Below are positions 61,252-64,000 of a stretch of 64,000 bases of DNA, piece by piece; the first letter of the stretch is position 1, and every line of letters begins with the position of its first letter. The position numbers and the translations under genes are program-made. The DNA is from Asterias rubens (lineage: Eukaryota; Echinodermata; Asteroidea; Forcipulatida; Asteriidae). Location: contig NC_047080.1 in NCBI RefSeq assembly GCF_902459465.1, positions 8,406,866 through 8,470,865 on the forward strand, in the 5' to 3' direction. Below the pieces are notes generated by a model, which was not told the DNA's origin, searched no databases, and saw nothing but the letters and a program-made list of their open reading frames with translations.

Positions 61252-61560
61252 AGGAACATTAACGGTTTGGCTTTTGCTAACAAAACAATTGCTGGCAGTG
61301 TACGCCGTGTAATCCACCATATACATGAACTGACAAGCTGTACGATCGGCTATCTGGGTCACGAGAAAAAAACCCGATTATTTTGCATGACTGAATAAAA
61401 CGCCCACTGAGCGATTAACTCATAACGGGAAATTAGTTTTATTTATTTCTCATCAAATATTACATTTCAGACAGAAATATTTTAAGGGATGTTTTCTACT
61501 ATCATCATCTAGACCGTGTAAGTTTTATGTAAATCTGTGTTTCATTCAAATTCATACTAA
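61248..61560. mobile_element. TTAA MITE family C, copy sharing a TTAA with its neighbour
   Basis: Starts TTAAAGGAACATTAACGGTT and follows the 32618-33005 element in reverse orientation to AAGTTTTATGTAAATCTGTG. The far terminus is lost or diverged. Confidence 0.75.
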
Positions 61561-62110
61561 TTTTTTTCCAACCAAATGGGAGACAAGGACAAATTATCCA
61601 TTTCCAATCATAAATGCTGACGAGTGTGAGATGACAGACGACATTTACTAAGTGTCGGGGAAGGCCGGTTTGTGTGCATATTTTTTCGTCGTACAGCTCA
61701 CAATGTTTACACGTTGAGTGATGGCAGTATAAGATGTTTGTAAGAGTAGGTTTTTTTTATACATCGCCTATACCTTAAGTTTGCCCAATAAGGCAATAAT
61801 TGATCGAGACTTTTAGAATATTGTGTTTACATTCTAGAACTGCAGTTAAGGTACATAATAGAGTCATATGACGGTATGCTAATAACGTTCGTCAATGCTG
61901 TGTCATGCCGTGGGCTATTCACAAATTGTAACTGTCATGTCTTAAACGGTACATAAAGGTTTCAGTGAGACAGCAAGATAAGTGGATTTGACTGGGGGCT
62001 GTCAGTTGAGTTCGCATCGCATACCACCGGGAAAAAGTGTTCAACACACGGTGCACCTTGACTCTGCTCCTCGCAAATAATTTGTAGTTATAGCAAAATA
62101 GTTATCGGAA
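61561..62110. other. 5' flank of the GPCR gene, nothing recognised
   Basis: No exon, clear TATA box or repeat supported. Confidence 0.5.
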
Positions 62111-63154
62111 ATGTGGAATACTACAGACTACCAGGCCGTGGATGAGGTCACCGACGATCCGTACGCCGTGAGTGACGGCGTACGGATTCTCCACGCCACG
62201 ATGATCGCCATCCTCGGCACAACCGGGGCAATCGGCAACTTCATGGTCATTCTCTCCATTGCGACTACTCCGGACCTCCGGACATCTCATAATCTCTTGA
62301 TTCTGAACCTCAGCACGGCTGATTTCCTATTTTCCATTATAATTGATTCTCTGTACTGTACCTCGGTGGCCTTAAATCGCTGGCCGTTCGGCCCGGCGGA
62401 GTGCCGTCTATCAGTGAAAGCATCCCTTCTTTTGCTGGGTGTGTCAACCACAACTCTAGCTACAGTGGCCATAAACAGGTTCATCCTTATTTCAAAACCA
62501 CATGCGTATGATAAATTTTGTAGCCGGAGTAAGACAATCGCCAGCATCGTTCTCATGTGGGTTCTCGCATTCGTCGTGGTATTTCTAATTTCCGAGTTGA
62601 CTGTCCACTTTGTGACCAACTACAACCCAGTCTTTGGGTGTTGTTCCCTCGACCCCCTCGACCCTGACACGCAAGTTTTTGTGACCATTCTGATCGTCCT
62701 GGTAATTTTCACAGCTTTTCTTATGATAACTACCCTGTATTGCTTAATGTTTCACGCCATCCGTGCGAGCAAGCGCCGAGTCCGGGCCGTGCAAGTCACC
62801 GTGCCGAACACCGCCGAGAATAATGACCTCTCCCAGGCCGATAGCAGCGGGGGACGCCCGGTCGGCGAACCCCGACCACCAGAGCGCACCATCAGTAAAG
62901 AGGAGATCAGCATGGCGAAGATGTCATTTCTTGTCACTGTACTTTTTGTCGTCTGCTGGCTGCCCCAATCAATCACATACATTTTCGGGTGGAAACATTC
63001 CGTGCTTCTCCTCCGAACTGGAAGATTTAACTTTTTCCTCATAATTCTTGGACCGGCTCTAAACCCATTCATTTACGCTTGGATGAATGCAAAAGTGAGG
63101 AAGGCATGTCTGAGACTGGTCAGATGCCAAAGTTGTATACACGGAACAGCTTAA
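62111..63154 (+). CDS. Class A (rhodopsin-like) GPCR, intronless, orphan
   Basis: 347 residues with seven hydrophobic segments. Landmarks: possible N-glycosylation at Asn3 (NTT); GN at 42-43 (TM1); NLSTAD at 66-71 (TM2); Cys98 before TM3, with a disulfide partner Cys177 or Cys178 in ECL2; INRF at 121-124 in place of DRY; CWLP at 282-285 (TM6); NPFIY at 318-322 (TM7). ICL3 is about 50 residues, basic then Ser/Pro/Glu-rich, and the C-tail is short. The (I)NR(F/Y) motif after TM3 is known in melatonin receptors and in the Tre1/moody/GPR84 group, so it likely belongs near these; the ligand cannot be told. It acts at the plasma membrane. The start is the first ATG of the frame. The TAA stop lies within the TTAA terminus of a family A MITE, which forms the 3' flank. 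Confidence 0.9.
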   Translation: MWNTTDYQAVDEVTDDPYAVSDGVRILHATMIAILGTTGAIGNFMVILSIATTPDLRTSHNLLILNLSTADFLFSIIIDSLYCTSVALNRWPFGPAECRLSVKASLLLLGVSTTTLATVAINRFILISKPHAYDKFCSRSKTIASIVLMWVLAFVVVFLISELTVHFVTNYNPVFGCCSLDPLDPDTQVFVTILIVLVIFTAFLMITTLYCLMFHAIRASKRRVRAVQVTVPNTAENNDLSQADSSGGRPVGEPRPPERTISKEEISMAKMSFLVTVLFVVCWLPQSITYIFGWKHSVLLLRTGRFNFFLIILGPALNPFIYAWMNAKVRKACLRLVRCQSCIHGTA

Positions 63155-63533
63155 AGGCAGTGGACATTGGTAATTGTCAAAGAAAAGGCTTCACAGTTGG
63201 TGTATCTCAACATAAGCATAAAATAACAAACCTGTGAAAATTTGAGCTCAAACGGTCATCGAACTTTCGAGATAATAATGAAAGAAAAACACACTTGTCA
63301 CACGAAGTTGTGTGCGTTTAGATGGTTGATTTCGAGACCTCAAGTTCTAAACCTGAGGTCTCGAAATCAAATTCGTGGAAAATTACTTCTTTCTCGAAAA
63401 CTATGGCACTTCAGAGGGAGCCGTTTCTCACAATGTTTTACACCATCAACCTCTCCCCACTACTATAGTCACCAAGAAACGTTTTATGCTATAATTATTT
63501 TGAGTAATTACCATTAGTGTCCACTGCCTTTAA
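63151..63533 (-). mobile_element. TTAA MITE family A, full copy at the GPCR stop codon
   Basis: Starts TTAAAGGCAGTGGACATTGG and ends TTAGTGTCCACTGCCTTTAA. The core ACCTGTGAAAATTTGAGCTC and the GAGACCTCAAGTTC inverted pair are present. 383 bp. Confidence 0.9.
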
Positions 63534-63538
63534 ATAAA
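63533..63538 (+). terminator. Candidate polyadenylation signal for the GPCR
   Basis: AATAAA overlaps the right end of the MITE, 379 bp past the GPCR stop. If used, the whole MITE is 3' UTR. Confidence 0.45.
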
Positions 63539-63622
63539 ATGCTCACAGTGTACGAAAGCTGAATTTGAAGAGTACCATTATAATTACATCCTATCACTCA
63601 AGCTCAAAGAATATTGACGGTT

Positions 63623-63975
63623 CACTCTAAAAACTAAAGAGTTGAATCCAACACTTGCATGAGTTCGGTCAGTGACTACACTTTGAAAGTGTTGGATCCA
63701 GCGTTTTATGTTAAATCCAACATTTTAATGTTATCCAATGCAAAAAGGGTTAATTCAACAATTTAAGTGTTGTTTCAACATTTCTCAAAACAAAATCCTT
63801 TGAATTGTTGGATCAGCTTTTTTAAACGTTAAACTGGCATGCACTTAAATTGTTGACCAAATAGTTTAAAATGTTGGATTTAACATATAAAACGCTGGAT
63901 CCAACACTTTCAAAGTGTAGTCACTCACCGAGCTCATATGCAAGTGTTGGATTCAACCCTTTAGTTTTTAGAGTG
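63623..63975. mobile_element. MITE, 353 bp, with TIRs of about 105 bp
   Basis: Starts CACTCTAAAAACTAAAGAGT and ends in the complement. The TIRs match with few differences through ATCCAGCGTTTTAT...AATCCAACATTTTA. The interior repeats TGTTGGAT-type words. It is flanked by a 24-bp direct repeat (63592-63615 and 63976-63999). Confidence 0.9.
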
Positions 63976-64000
63976 TATCACTCAAGCTCAAAGAATATTT

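Overview
The window looks like nuclear DNA of an echinoderm, most likely a sea star. It is intron-rich and AT-rich, and packed with short TTAA-flanked MITEs, foldback elements and tRNA-derived SINEs; I associate these repeats with asteroid genomes from memory and have not searched them. Coding exons occupy only about 10% of the sequence.

Layout, left to right. (1) About 3.6-8.1 kb, plus strand: the last four exons of a ZNHIT6/BCD1-type box C/D snoRNP assembly factor. It ends in a long tandem-repeat tail, and one conserved exon carries an apparent one-base frameshift. (2) 8.1-17.1 kb: no confident gene; foldback and MITE elements, with a CpG-rich patch near 10.2 kb that may be an exon. (3) 17.2-21.8 kb, plus strand: a complete six-exon DNTTIP2/Fcf2-type pre-rRNA processing factor. 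(4) 21.8-30.5 kb: repeats only. (5) 30.5-55.7 kb, minus strand: a complete 24-coding-exon USP20/USP33 deubiquitinase, predicted 927 aa, whose phases agree at every junction. Its introns hold an R4/Dong-like non-LTR retrotransposon sitting inside a (TAA)n array, a CR1/L2-like LINE tail, two hAT-like non-autonomous elements and many MITEs. (6) 59.4-59.8 kb, minus strand: an intronless histone H2A variant ending in the H2A.X motif SQEY. (7) 62.1-63.2 kb, plus strand: an intronless class A GPCR whose stop codon lies in the TTAA target of a MITE. (8) The window ends in a long-TIR MITE flanked by a 24-bp direct repeat.

How the genes relate. ZNHIT6 and DNTTIP2 both act in ribosome biogenesis (box C/D snoRNP assembly and small-subunit processome maturation) and are co-oriented. 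Their human orthologues and USP33 all map to human 1p as I recall, so this may be an old linkage group rather than a functional cluster. I found no previously undescribed gene system. The most notable structure is in the mobile DNA: three TTAA-targeting MITE families share an internal core despite different termini, and copies sit at functionally sensitive positions (a stop codon and a 5' splice site).
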